64,000 nucleotides of DNA, from assembly GCA_944380925.1 (NCBI GenBank), contig CALWJD010000001.1, positions 186,001 through 250,000 of the forward strand. The letters run 5' to 3'. This DNA comes from UMGS1491 sp944380925. GTDB lineage: Bacteria > Bacillota > Clostridia > Oscillospirales > Acutalibacteraceae. Below the pieces are notes generated by a model that ran no database searches, was not told where the DNA came from, and saw only the letters and a program-made list of their open reading frames with translations. Below are positions 51,660-60,325 of this stretch, piece by piece (position 1 is the first letter of the stretch; each line of letters opens with the position of its first letter). A program made the translations under genes and the position numbers.

Positions 51660-54521
51660 CTATTGATGAACTACAGATATTGCCCCCGTACCATATAGCG
51701 CAATAAGTGGTGCTATAGCCGCTGTGTATTTACCGCCGGCAAATTCCGGAAGATTATCGACTTGATGGGCATTATTTGAAGGGAGATTCATCGCTATCAA
51801 ATTTGCAATATCCCCGATAGAGTGAATATTGGTTGGAGTTCTTGCATCATCAACGTAGTTTATATAATTTAGTAAATTTTGTTTGGTGCTGTCATCGTCA
51901 TCGAAGGCATTTGCCAGAGCTGTGAGGCGATCACGTAGAGAAACATTATCCAGTGCGTTGCAAACTCCGTCCCTTACATCTGCCGTGATCCAGTTGTTAC
52001 GGCGTTCTCTTAAAAAGTCTTTGACCATCGGAAGACTCAGAAGTGCCTCAAGATCTCTAAAGCTTATAGGGTTTTCGCTCATCAGTTTGGCAAAGGTTTT
52101 GGCTGTTTCTGTGTCCAGACCGCCTAAAGTCAAATTAGCGAATTTCATAAATTCAGAGATAAAATCATTGAAAAACAGAGTGTTAAAGTCTTTTAACAGT
52201 TGTTGCCCGGTTACACGGCGTAAAATAGTGCCGCGATCCACCTGTACGATGTTAACGAGGGAGCCTGATAGAATAAGTTCTGCTGTGCCTCGCCCATGAA
52301 CGCTGGTTCCTGCGACGGATAGCCCAAAGATGTTTGCAGCAAGCGAATAGAGACACCGCTGATATTCGGCTGTCCACTCACTATCTTCTACTCTTTGCAT
52401 AGTAGTATCGGATGCTGTTTTCAATGAGGATAATTTAGCGGAGGTCATCGCCAAACTTAGGAGTGCGTGCGGATCACCGATCGGTATTCCTCCCGGTATC
52501 ATGGTGTCCATCCTCATGCATAGCTGTGCGATTATTTCTGCAAGCTCGTTTTTACACATGTTATTGGCTCCGGAAGCAATTGCTCTAAATTGCTCCTTGA
52601 ATGCTAATTTTCCAATAGGTGATAGTCTGTCATAAGCTTTGAATAAGCGGACAAGGTTTCGGAGGCTTTCTCTGTCATAACGATATAAATCGCCAAATCT
52701 GCCTGTTCCGCTAAGTCCACCGGTGTGGTTGAAGACATAATTATAGAAAGTTACGTTTGTATTTCCGACCCAGCGGTCGCATATTGGCCGTCCAAAGCTA
52801 GTAAGCAAGTCTCCCATGGTTTCGCTACCTGCTAATTCCCGTATTTTTGGGCCTAAATTTTCTCGGGTTATTTCATCATCCCTTACTTCAACTCTACGCC
52901 AAGCCGATAGTTTATTGGCACACACCAATGGTACCCCAAATTTTAAGTATACAGGTGTTTCATCTGTGCCAAAATTTAAACTTTGTAATGAGGCATTTAT
53001 TGTTTCCGCCTCCGGCTTCAACCTAAACCATTCTTTTGGAACGCGAACATTCAGGAAAGTTTTCATTTTCGCTGTCCACGCATTAATAACTTCCGGGGCA
53101 TAATGGCTGAGTGTAGATTGAATCTCACTATCGGTAGCTATATGTTGGTCTCTTCTAAGGGTTTCTTGAAGTCTATTGCGTATAAGGGTAAATATTTCCC
53201 AATCTTGTACACCATTGGGCAATTCCAACATAATTTGCCTGAGGTCATCATCGCCCACAAGGTCAGAGTTTATAGCAGCAACTCGTGACATAATCTCACG
53301 AATGCCCGGAAAATCTATTCCGGAACCCTCGGCAGCTAAGTCTCGCCCTTCTCTTCTCTCCTGAGCCGCTCCTTGACGTAGGAGAAACTCGAGAGCGATC
53401 GCTTTCCAAGTTTTGAGAGTCTCCTTAGCTTCAATGGGTCTGTTCATAGTATCCCTCTCTTGAATAACGTTTCCTCCGATTTTGTTTGTTATAAATGCAT
53501 CACGGTTGAAAATATAGCCGGGAGCTGATACATACTCTTCCATGTAAGCGTGAAATAATCTTTCAACATATTCGGGAAGTGTCGCCTCGTCAGCTGTACT
53601 TCTAAATCTTGCGTATTCTTGAACTATCGTAACAAAATCATTCCAGTTGAAATCCCTAAAGGTAGGTCCGACCAATCTTTCTGCTTCTTCTTCTCTGCGC
53701 CTTTCTTCTTCTCTGCGTCTTGCTTCTTCTACTCTACGCCTTTCTTCTTCCGCTCTGCGCCTTGCTTCTTCAACTCTGCGCCTTTCTTCTTCTCTGCGTC
53801 TTGCTTCTTCTACTCTACGCCTTTCTTCTTCCGCTCTGCGCCTTGCTTCTTCAACTCTGCGCCTTTCTTCTTCTCTGCGTCTTGCTTCTTCTACTCTACG
53901 CCTTTCTTCTTCTCTGCGCCTTGCTTCTTGTTCTATAAGATTGTTAACACCTTGAACCCAATGGTCAAGTTCATAGCGGCTAACATCACGTCTAATTATT
54001 TTAGCTCTCTGAAATCCTTCAAGATCGAAAAAAGAATTTTCGGTATTATAGAACTCTTGTATATGATGCTCGAAATCATCGCGAACGTACCAGGGTATTT
54101 CACGTTCCGCAACGGTGTTTCTAATACGTACATATGCATGAACTGTTGTAACAAATTGAGGCCAATCGAAACCATTAAATTCAGCCGGAAGCCCACCGGA
54201 CGGGAAATGATTATAAAGCTCATAAATTCCAATCATCGCCGATGCCGAAAGTATGCCATAGAGTATGAGGTTTTCCTGCCAAGGCTTCAAAGTTCCCCAT
54301 AAAGCCTCTGTATTTGTTTGCTTCTTCTGTGGCACATTACTTCTTTTGGCCGGCGCGAGCCTTTTGGGTTGACGTTTTGGTAACTGTGATGTTTTTCGTA
54401 TAGTTGTCGATTTAGTAGTTTTAGGAGCCACTGCTACTTCGTTTTCAGCTGCACGAACATTAAAAGATGTTCCGATTAAAGCCGTACTTAAAATGGCACT
54501 TGTAATGCGTTTAAAATTCAT
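51660..54521 (-). CDS. Large secreted protein with duplicated domain around an Arg/Glu coiled coil
   Basis: No family is recognised. The 953-residue product has a signal peptide (MNFKRITSAILSTALIGTSF, cleavage near VRA), a basic Pro/Lys/Thr region (30-75), a hydrophobic segment (82-103), domain A (115-197: FDWPQFVTTVHAYVRIRNT), an Arg/Glu coiled coil (199-282), domain B (288-382: FNWNDFVTIVQEYARFRST) and a long helical C-half. Domains A and B share the W..FVT.V..Y.R.R.T pattern, so they are internal duplicates. The end (AIAPLIALYGTGAISVVHQ) is hydrophobic. It has its own promoter. Confidence 0.85.
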   Translation of the reverse strand: MNFKRITSAILSTALIGTSFNVRAAENEVAVAPKTTKSTTIRKTSQLPKRQPKRLAPAKRSNVPQKKQTNTEALWGTLKPWQENLILYGILSASAMIGIYELYNHFPSGGLPAEFNGFDWPQFVTTVHAYVRIRNTVAEREIPWYVRDDFEHHIQEFYNTENSFFDLEGFQRAKIIRRDVSRYELDHWVQGVNNLIEQEARRREEERRRVEEARRREEERRRVEEARRRAEEERRRVEEARRREEERRRVEEARRRAEEERRRVEEARRREEERRREEEAERLVGPTFRDFNWNDFVTIVQEYARFRSTADEATLPEYVERLFHAYMEEYVSAPGYIFNRDAFITNKIGGNVIQERDTMNRPIEAKETLKTWKAIALEFLLRQGAAQERREGRDLAAEGSGIDFPGIREIMSRVAAINSDLVGDDDLRQIMLELPNGVQDWEIFTLIRNRLQETLRRDQHIATDSEIQSTLSHYAPEVINAWTAKMKTFLNVRVPKEWFRLKPEAETINASLQSLNFGTDETPVYLKFGVPLVCANKLSAWRRVEVRDDEITRENLGPKIRELAGSETMGDLLTSFGRPICDRWVGNTNVTFYNYVFNHTGGLSGTGRFGDLYRYDRESLRNLVRLFKAYDRLSPIGKLAFKEQFRAIASGANNMCKNELAEIIAQLCMRMDTMIPGGIPIGDPHALLSLAMTSAKLSSLKTASDTTMQRVEDSEWTAEYQRCLYSLAANIFGLSVAGTSVHGRGTAELILSGSLVNIVQVDRGTILRRVTGQQLLKDFNTLFFNDFISEFMKFANLTLGGLDTETAKTFAKLMSENPISFRDLEALLSLPMVKDFLRERRNNWITADVRDGVCNALDNVSLRDRLTALANAFDDDDSTKQNLLNYINYVDDARTPTNIHSIGDIANLIAMNLPSNNAHQVDNLPEFAGGKYTAAIAPLIALYGTGAISVVHQ
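53676..53927 (-). repeat. Tandem 81-bp coding repeat (27 residues per unit)
   Basis: About three units, each made of 18+21+21+21 bp, encode RRREEERRRVEEA-type heptads with alternating Arg and Glu blocks, a single stable coiled-coil rod. Units differ by few bases, which points to recent expansion or homogenisation. Confidence 0.9.
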
Positions 54522-54554
54522 GATAACATTCCTTTTTAAACATTTTATGCTCTA

Positions 54555-54583
54555 ATTATATCACGAATTTAATCAAAAGTCAA
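54555..54583 (-). promoter_or_regulatory. Promoter of the 953-residue secreted protein gene
   Basis: Minus-strand TTGACT (54578-54583), 17-bp spacer, TATAAT (54555-54560), extended TGA before the -10. Confidence 0.8.
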
Positions 54584-54739
54584 TAGATATAAATCAAAAT
54601 TTATGGGGTTGAAGTTCGTTAAATGCGTACCTTTTATTTTGCCGATAAAAAAACAAAAAAATAAGTTTATGATTTTTAAATAATATCTTAAATTTTACAA
54701 AAAACAAACGACCCATGCGACTATCGTGTGGTTTTCTAT

Positions 54740-54778
54740 GTACAAAGCAAAAAGCTTGAGAGTAAATCTCAAGCTTTT
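54740..54778 (-). terminator. Terminator of ndk
   Basis: Minus-strand stem AAAAGCTTGAGA / TCTCAAGCTTTT followed by TTGCTTTG. The structure could also act on the other strand. Confidence 0.8.
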
Positions 54779-54800
54779 ATAGTTATAATTTATTTATCGG

Positions 54801-55208
54801 TTAAGCGTTTTCGCCGAAAAATCTTTTTATTTCGATTTCTCCGTTTTCGGGGGAGTCTGAACCGTGCACGATATTTTCCGCCGTGCTCATTGCAAAGTCG
54901 CCACGGATCGTTCCGGCTGTTGCTTCTTCAAACTTTGTGGCGCCCATTAAAATTCTCATGCCTTTTACCACATTTTCGCCCTCAACTATCATTCCGACGA
55001 CCGGGCCTGAAGTCATATAGCTGACAATTTCAGGGAAAAACGGGCGGTCTGCGATATGTGCGTAATGCTCACGCAAAATTTCTTCGCTGAGGTTCATCAT
55101 TTTCATGTTTGTTATGGTGTAACCTTTTTTTTCGATTCTTGAAATTACCTTACCCATTAATCTTCTTTTTACACAGTCGGGCTTTAGCATTATATAAGTT
55201 CTTTCCAT
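54801..55208 (-). CDS. ndk: Nucleoside diphosphate kinase
   Basis: Ndk moves gamma-phosphate between NTPs through a phospho-His. It starts MERTYIMLKPDCVKRRLMGK. The active-site His lies in TIRGDFAMSTAENIVHGSDS, with the normal NxxHGSDS motif. Its 135 residues are normal. Confidence 0.97.
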   Translation of the reverse strand: MERTYIMLKPDCVKRRLMGKVISRIEKKGYTITNMKMMNLSEEILREHYAHIADRPFFPEIVSYMTSGPVVGMIVEGENVVKGMRILMGATKFEEATAGTIRGDFAMSTAENIVHGSDSPENGEIEIKRFFGENA

Positions 55209-55250
55209 TGATTTTTTACCTCTTTTTAATTCTAAATTTTTTATATGTAA

Positions 55251-55841
55251 TTAAATTAGTATCCAGTCATGGCGCATTTGATAGCCTTGTCCATGATCGC
55301 AAACCGGGCATACTTTAAGCGCTGCTTTTCCGGTATATATGTAACCGCAATTTAAGCAAATCCAGCGTTCTTCTTTTGTGGATTCAAACAATTCTTTGCT
55401 TTCAATGAGCTTAATGAATTTTCCAAACCTGTCGCCGTGAACTTTCTCAACTTCCGCAACATCGTAGAAAAGTTTTGCAATATCTTCAAATCCTTCTGAT
55501 TTTGCTTCGTCGCCAAAGCTCTTGTAAACATCGTTATATTCTTCATATTCGTTGTGCTGAGCGCATTTTAAAAGGTCGAGCGAGGAATCGTATATATCGA
55601 TGGGGTATCCACCTTCAATATTTATGTTTGTTCCGTGTAGTGAAGCTAATTTTTTATAAAAAACCTCGGCATGTTCTTTTTCCTGATTTGCCGTAAATTC
55701 AAAGACTTTTTGTATTACCTGGAGCCCTTCTTTTTTAGCTTGCGATGCTGCAAAAGTATAGCGATTTCTTGCTTGACTTTCACCGGCAAATGCTTTCATT
55801 AAATTGATTTTTGTGTTGCTGTTTTCAAATGATATAGACAT
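55251..55841 (-). CDS. rbr: Rubrerythrin
   Basis: Rubrerythrin is a peroxide-scavenging diiron protein of anaerobes. The ferritin-like domain has Glu ligands in MKAFAGESQARNRYTFAASQ and FTANQEKEHAEVFYKKL. The C-terminal rubredoxin site is CLNCGYIYTGKAALKVCPVC. Its 196 residues are complete. Confidence 0.96.
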   Translation of the reverse strand: MSISFENSNTKINLMKAFAGESQARNRYTFAASQAKKEGLQVIQKVFEFTANQEKEHAEVFYKKLASLHGTNINIEGGYPIDIYDSSLDLLKCAQHNEYEEYNDVYKSFGDEAKSEGFEDIAKLFYDVAEVEKVHGDRFGKFIKLIESKELFESTKEERWICLNCGYIYTGKAALKVCPVCDHGQGYQMRHDWILI

Positions 55842-55924
55842 TTAACCAAACCTTTCTTAATTAATGTGTTAGCAAAGTTAATTATAGCATATCTAAAAAA
55901 TGTGTAAAAGATAATTTACTGAGT

Positions 55925-57307
55925 TTAACTTTTGTTTTTTAGTTTTTCTACTATCATATTTGCGCATTTATAAACGTTTCCGCCGCCAAGGGTTATTATT
56001 AAATCTCCGTCTTTGGCTTTTTCGCAAACATAATCGCTTATGCCTTCAAAATCCGGAATATGTTTTGCATTAGACATTTTATCAACGATATCCTGTGCAT
56101 ATATGTTATATGTGTTTGTTTCTCGGACGGGTAATATATCGGAAACGATAACTTTATCGGCATTGGAAAGTGCTTTTACAAAATCATCTAAAAACATTGC
56201 AGTGCGAGAAAATGTATGCGGCTGGAATACTGCCCAAACAGTATTAAATCCCATTTTTGCGGTGGATTCCAAAGTTGTTGAAAGCTCTGTGGGGTGGTGC
56301 GCAAAGTCGTCTACCACGGTTATGCCGTTTATTTTTCCTAAAAATTCAAATCTTCTGTGTGCGCCGGTGAAGTTTTCGAGTGACGATTTTATCAAATCAA
56401 TGTTTACTCCCACTTTTTCGCACGCAATCAAGGCAGCCAAAGAGTTATAAACATTATGCTTTCCTGTAACTTTTAAACTTATATGCGTTAATTTTTTATT
56501 TCCGCAAAACACATCAAAATCCGCATGTTGTAGCTTGTTGTATGTGATATTTTTCGCAAAGTAATCGTTATTCTCGGAAAGTCCATACGAAACCACTTGC
56601 GCTTTTATATTTTGAGTGCATTCAAGCGCATCTTTGTCGTCACCATTTACAACCACATAATCCGAGGTTTGATTTGCAAATTGATGGAATGATTTTTTTA
56701 CATTTTCAAAAGTTTTAAAGTAATCAAGGTGATCAGCCTCAACATTTGTTATAACGGAAATGCTTGGATATAGCTTTAGAAAGCTATCTACATACTCGCA
56801 AGCTTCGCCTACTATTATATCCGATTTTCCAACACAGCTGTTTCCGCCTATTTTTTTAAATGTCGCACCGATTACTGCGGTGGGGGATTTTTGAGCATCG
56901 ATTAGTATGGAGGTTATCATGGAAGTGGTTGTTGTTTTGCCATGCGTGCCTGAAACACCTACGGAATTTTTATATTTTTTAAAGATTATTCCAAGCATGA
57001 CGCTGCGCTCTATTATCGGTACATTTTGCTCTTTTGCTGCTATTATTTCAGGGTTGCTTTCTTTGATTGCTGCGGAAAATACAACTAAATCTTGCCCCGA
57101 AATATTTTCTTTTACTTGCTCGGTGTTAACTTTTATTCCAAGTTTTCTTACTTTTTCTAAAGTATCTGATTCGTATATGTCCGAGCCGCTAACCGAAAAC
57201 CCTTTTTCATGCAAAATGGAGGCTAAAGGGAACATACCCGAGCCGCCAATACCTATGAAGTATATACTCTTTATATTTTCTAAAGTTTCGATTTTACTGC
57301 TTTCCAT
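55925..57307 (-). CDS. murC: UDP-N-acetylmuramate--L-alanine ligase MurC
   Basis: MurC adds L-Ala to UDP-MurNAc. The Rossmann start is SIYFIGIGGSGMFPLASILH. The P-loop is VGVSGTHGKTTTTSMI, then GEACEYVDSFLKLYPSISVI and TNVEADHLDYF. The 460 residues are full length. The MurC-typical HGKTTT motif separates it from murD. Confidence 0.97.
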   Translation of the reverse strand: MESSKIETLENIKSIYFIGIGGSGMFPLASILHEKGFSVSGSDIYESDTLEKVRKLGIKVNTEQVKENISGQDLVVFSAAIKESNPEIIAAKEQNVPIIERSVMLGIIFKKYKNSVGVSGTHGKTTTTSMITSILIDAQKSPTAVIGATFKKIGGNSCVGKSDIIVGEACEYVDSFLKLYPSISVITNVEADHLDYFKTFENVKKSFHQFANQTSDYVVVNGDDKDALECTQNIKAQVVSYGLSENNDYFAKNITYNKLQHADFDVFCGNKKLTHISLKVTGKHNVYNSLAALIACEKVGVNIDLIKSSLENFTGAHRRFEFLGKINGITVVDDFAHHPTELSTTLESTAKMGFNTVWAVFQPHTFSRTAMFLDDFVKALSNADKVIVSDILPVRETNTYNIYAQDIVDKMSNAKHIPDFEGISDYVCEKAKDGDLIITLGGGNVYKCANMIVEKLKNKS

Positions 57308-57320
57308 AATTTTTACCCCT

Positions 57321-57974
57321 TTACTTATATTTTAAACGATATTTATTTTTGCGTTTGCCGGATTTTATACCATGTTTTTCGTGATATTTAAGGTTCATAC
57401 CATGTGGCATTTTTAAGTTCAAAATAATGGCACCGAGTATTACCGCAACTCCTGCGACTATAAGAATCCATGCAAGTATTGTTTTTGGAACGCTTCTTGC
57501 TTCGGTATTGCTTTCGGGCAGAGGCGTGTTTGGTGATGCGCTTACTTCTTCATCTTTTACTTCGGGTAAATTAAATTCGACTTCTGAAAGTTCTTTTGCT
57601 TCATTTTCGTTACCGTTAGTTGCTTTTTGGTTATCGTCGGTAGATTTTTCGGATAATATACTATTCATTTTTGGAACCGGTGATTTGCTTTTAACAGTCT
57701 TATTTTCAGAATTTTCCTTTTGGGCATCATCTTTTCTTGTTTCACTTTCGGGTTGGTTTGTGCCTTCTGCTGAACCATTGTTATTTTTTGCCGGGTTTTC
57801 CTTTTTGCTTTGATTTTCAGTCTTCTTTTCCTTTGTTTGTGTGTTTTTTTCTGCCGCTGATGGTGTGGCACTCGAAGATTGCTTGGTACTGTTTGAATTT
57901 TCTTTTGCTGAGCATAAGTGCGGCGCACAAAAAGCAAGAGAAAGTATTATAAAGTATATTTTTAGTTTTTTTAT
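57321..57974 (-). CDS. Single-pass surface protein with disordered ectodomain; non-AUG (ATA) start proposed
   Basis: Only the last 115 codons have an ATG in frame. The same frame is open upstream for 102 more codons and encodes a signal peptide (KKLKIYFIILSLAFCAPHLC, then SAKE) directly after an aaaggagg RBS. No ATG, GTG or TTG is in frame there. The codon expected as start is ATA at 57972-57974, 9 bp from the RBS, or ATT two codons earlier. The mature part is a Ser/Lys/Glu/Asn-rich linker, followed by a TM segment (AWILIVAGVAVILGAIILNL) and a basic tail. Function is unknown. It lies between murC and a small membrane protein gene. Confidence 0.65.
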   Translation of the reverse strand: MKKLKIYFIILSLAFCAPHLCSAKENSNSTKQSSSATPSAAEKNTQTKEKKTENQSKKENPAKNNNGSAEGTNQPESETRKDDAQKENSENKTVKSKSPVPKMNSILSEKSTDDNQKATNGNENEAKELSEVEFNLPEVKDEEVSASPNTPLPESNTEARSVPKTILAWILIVAGVAVILGAIILNLKMPHGMNLKYHEKHGIKSGKRKNKYRLKYK

Positions 57975-58019
57975 GGCAATAAACCTCCTTTTACACGATA
58001 ACCATTTTCTAAATTTTAA

Positions 58020-58247
58020 TTATATCACTTTTTTCTCAAAATTAAACACATAATCTTTGCCCATGAAGTGAATTTTTATAAATTCGAGTCTATAATCGTT
58101 TGTTTTATAAGATAAAAACGGCGGATTGTCTTTAAGTATAGTGTTTCTCGCATTTTTTTCAACTATTATAAGTCCGGACATTAAAAATAATGCATATAAA
58201 GTGGATAGCATTGATACTATAAAATATTTTTTCGATTTTTTATTCAT
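58020..58247 (-). CDS. Small single-pass membrane protein of unknown function
   Basis: The 75-residue product has an N-terminal basic stretch, one TM segment (YFIVSMLSTLYALFLMSGLI) and a short exposed domain ending FMGKDYVFNFEKKVI. It lies 15 bp downstream of spoIIP on the same strand, so it may be part of a sporulation unit. Confidence 0.7.
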   Translation of the reverse strand: MNKKSKKYFIVSMLSTLYALFLMSGLIIVEKNARNTILKDNPPFLSYKTNDYRLEFIKIHFMGKDYVFNFEKKVI

Positions 58248-58261
58248 TTTTTATATTTCTC

Positions 58262-59422
58262 CTATTTTTTTAAATCATTTAAAAGCTTAGATAGCGCTTC
58301 TCCCAACATAGAACCTGTATATACAGCCTCTTCCAAAGTGTTTCCGTCACTGCCGATTTCGATAAGCAGCGAACCAGGGGTTAAATGCTCATTATACTTA
58401 ACTTTCGAGAAATTAAGAGGCCGTGTAATGCCGGGGAACATCTTTTCGCAGTATTTTTGGATATTTAGTGCAAGTTTTAGGTTTTTTTGCCAATTTGGGA
58501 ATCCGTTTGAATTATCGGGATCACACCCTGAAATTATCATAAGTTGAGCGGCTTTTTTATCCTTGTATTTGAATGTAGGCTTTGTTTTTCCTGTTTCTTT
58601 GGAGCCCAGACTATCTCTGTGAATATCAATTACAACCTGTAAAGAAGGGTATTTTTGCAGATTATTTTTTATTGTTTTTTCGGCGCGTAAGTAAGAACCA
58701 TTATATGAGGGATTATCGTGATATGTTGTATCGTGAATAGTATTTATACCATGCTCTTTTAGCTTTTCCGTTATTGCATCACCTACTCTTATAACATTTT
58801 TTGAATTGTTTAAGGATCTTGGATAAAAGCTTTCATAAAAAAATCCGTTATCTTTGTTCATATAAGATTCAGAGGTATGAGTATGAAAAATAAGTACTTG
58901 GGGTTCGGAGGTGTTTTTTATACTTATATCGGGTTTTTGGCTTAATAAACCAGAAAAATCGATATTTTGTCCTGTCGTGTTTTTAATATAGAAATTTTCG
59001 CATTTTGTTCCGCCTGCTCCGACGTGTGTTTCGATTATTTTATATGTTTTTTCATTCGGGGCGTGGTATTCCTCATCGCTTTGTAAATTATCTTCCATTT
59101 GGGGAAGTTCCATGTCGTTTTTTATATTGTCACCTGGTTGTTCGGATTTTGTTTGTGTGTTGTTATTATTATTTCCGTTTGGAATCGGTATATTATTTTT
59201 TTGATAGTCTAAAGAAAGATTATTGCTTGAAAAATTTGGGATATTAAAATTTTTTCTTGGGAGAACTGTTTTGATGGCAAGTAAATCTATTTTTTCTAAT
59301 TTTGCGGGTAAATAAAAACTGCCGGCACGGAATATAAAACACAGCACTGCAATAAAAAGCGAGGCTATGGAAAGTGCACTTGAAGATAAGTTTACAATCT
59401 TTCTTTTTACGGTATTTTCCAT
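58262..59422 (-). CDS. spoIIP: Stage II sporulation protein P
   Basis: SpoIIP is a peptidoglycan amidase/endopeptidase of the SpoIIDMP engulfment machine. The 386 residues have a TM anchor (SALSIASLFIAVLCFIFRAG), a linker, and the catalytic domain with VLIFHTHTSESYMNKDNGFF, VVIDIHRDSLGSK and YNEHLTPGSLLIEIGSDGNT, which place the metal ligands. Spore-former lineage is supported. Confidence 0.93.
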   Translation of the reverse strand: MENTVKRKIVNLSSSALSIASLFIAVLCFIFRAGSFYLPAKLEKIDLLAIKTVLPRKNFNIPNFSSNNLSLDYQKNNIPIPNGNNNNNTQTKSEQPGDNIKNDMELPQMEDNLQSDEEYHAPNEKTYKIIETHVGAGGTKCENFYIKNTTGQNIDFSGLLSQKPDISIKNTSEPQVLIFHTHTSESYMNKDNGFFYESFYPRSLNNSKNVIRVGDAITEKLKEHGINTIHDTTYHDNPSYNGSYLRAEKTIKNNLQKYPSLQVVIDIHRDSLGSKETGKTKPTFKYKDKKAAQLMIISGCDPDNSNGFPNWQKNLKLALNIQKYCEKMFPGITRPLNFSKVKYNEHLTPGSLLIEIGSDGNTLEEAVYTGSMLGEALSKLLNDLKK

Positions 59423-59541
59423 TATAGATTGTGCTCCGTTTTTACAAAAAATTGGGCTTTGTAGTCCTATCCTTGCTCGTATAATTCTATTGATTTTTTG
59501 CGTGATTTATTCCGATATATAAAAACTAGTATTAATTTTTA

Positions 59542-59570
59542 TTGACTTAAATGACGTTTGATGATAAAAT
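59542..59570 (+). promoter_or_regulatory. Promoter of tRNA-Gln/tRNA-Pro
   Basis: TTGACT, 17-bp spacer, TAAAAT, 20 bp before the first tRNA. Confidence 0.7.
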
Positions 59571-59589
59571 CATAGAGTATTAGTGTTGT

Positions 59590-59663
59590 TGCGGAATGGT
59601 GTAACGGTAGCACAGCAGACTCTGACTCTGTTTGTGAGGGTTCGAATCCTTCTTCCGCAGCCA
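59590..59663 (+). tRNA. tRNA-Gln (anticodon CTG)
   Basis: 74 nt. Acceptor TGCGGAA pairs with TTCCGCA, discriminator G and encoded CCA. Anticodon stem GCAGA/TCTGT, loop CTCTGAC gives CUG. Confidence 0.93.
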
Positions 59664-59672
59664 TATTAATTT

Positions 59673-59749
59673 CGAGGTGTAGCTCAGCTTGGTAGAGTGC
59701 TACGTTCGGGACGTAGATGCCGCAGGTTCAAATCCTGTCACCTCGACCA
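59673..59749 (+). tRNA. tRNA-Pro (anticodon CGG)
   Basis: 77 nt. Acceptor CGAGGTG pairs with CACCTCG, discriminator A and encoded CCA. Anticodon stem CTACG/CGTAG, loop TTCGGGA gives CGG. T arm GCAGGTTCAAATCCTGT. Confidence 0.95.
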
Positions 59750-59777
59750 TAATAGCACGTATCTTTTGATACAACTC

Positions 59778-59810
59778 AAAGCTCAGTATTACTGGGCTTT
59801 CTTCATTTTT
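59778..59810 (+). terminator. Terminator of the tRNA pair
   Basis: Stem AAAGCTCAGT, 3-nt loop, ACTGGGCTTT followed by CTTCATTTTT. Confidence 0.8.
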
Positions 59811-60325
59811 GGATATAAATTTCAGGTTCAAAAATTCATTTTATAGGACTTATTTGAATAGTAAATTCGAAAAAAATGAAACCTTATCGCTTAAGGTTTC
59901 ATTTTCCTATAATTTTTCTAAAGGAGGTTGCATACTTTCGCACGGTTAAATTGTACTAAGTTATTTCATTCTTTGCGTTTATTTACAAATCCGTTTATAT
60001 ATAATTGCATACCAGGGTACTTATGATTCAGGATGCGACTTGTAAAGATGTAAGAAGTAAAATAGAAAATAGGATTTAGAACATTCAGTGCTAAAAACGT
60101 AAAATCTCAGTATTTTGAGTTGCTTTTATAATCATTATGCCGAAGTTTTTTAATTTAAAAATGTTCGTCATCTTCTGATTTGGTGGACTTGCTATTGTTG
60201 CAAATATAATTATTAAGTTTGTCAAATTATTATATATAGCAAATATCTATTGAAACAATTCTAATCTCAATATTATCAAGTTTTAAGTTCAAATTTTTTA
60301 TCTTATATAAATATAAAAGCAAACA
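59811..60325. other. 515-bp gene-free stretch between tRNA-Pro and the R-M island
   Basis: It contains one hairpin (GAAACCTTA / TAAGGTTTC at about 59876-59903, T runs on both sides), which could end transcription from either direction. A short minus-strand frame at about 59908-59945 reads CESMQPPLEKL with no start. The remainder to 60325 is AT-rich without open frames and may be decayed insertion-boundary DNA. Confidence 0.45.

Noticed and set aside
51596..51660. tmRNA gene next to smpB
   Set aside because: The space holds only a terminator. No tRNA-like ends are present.
53676..53927. Possible CRISPR array
   Set aside because: The 81-bp units are contiguous coding repeats without unique spacers.
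53619..54302. Plus-strand ORFs with Phe/Ser or Leu repeats opposite the coiled coil
   Set aside because: They are antisense shadows of the Arg/Glu repeat. No RBS or plausible protein composition is seen.
57665..57937. Lys/Gln-rich minus-strand ORF of 90 codons
   Set aside because: It is an alternate frame of the surface protein gene. The frame of 57321-57974 has the signal peptide and continues without break, so this ORF is a shadow.
59908..59945. Minus-strand string CESMQPPLEKL as the tail of a mobile-element gene
   Set aside because: Only 11 codons with a stop right before them. Too short to support an element.
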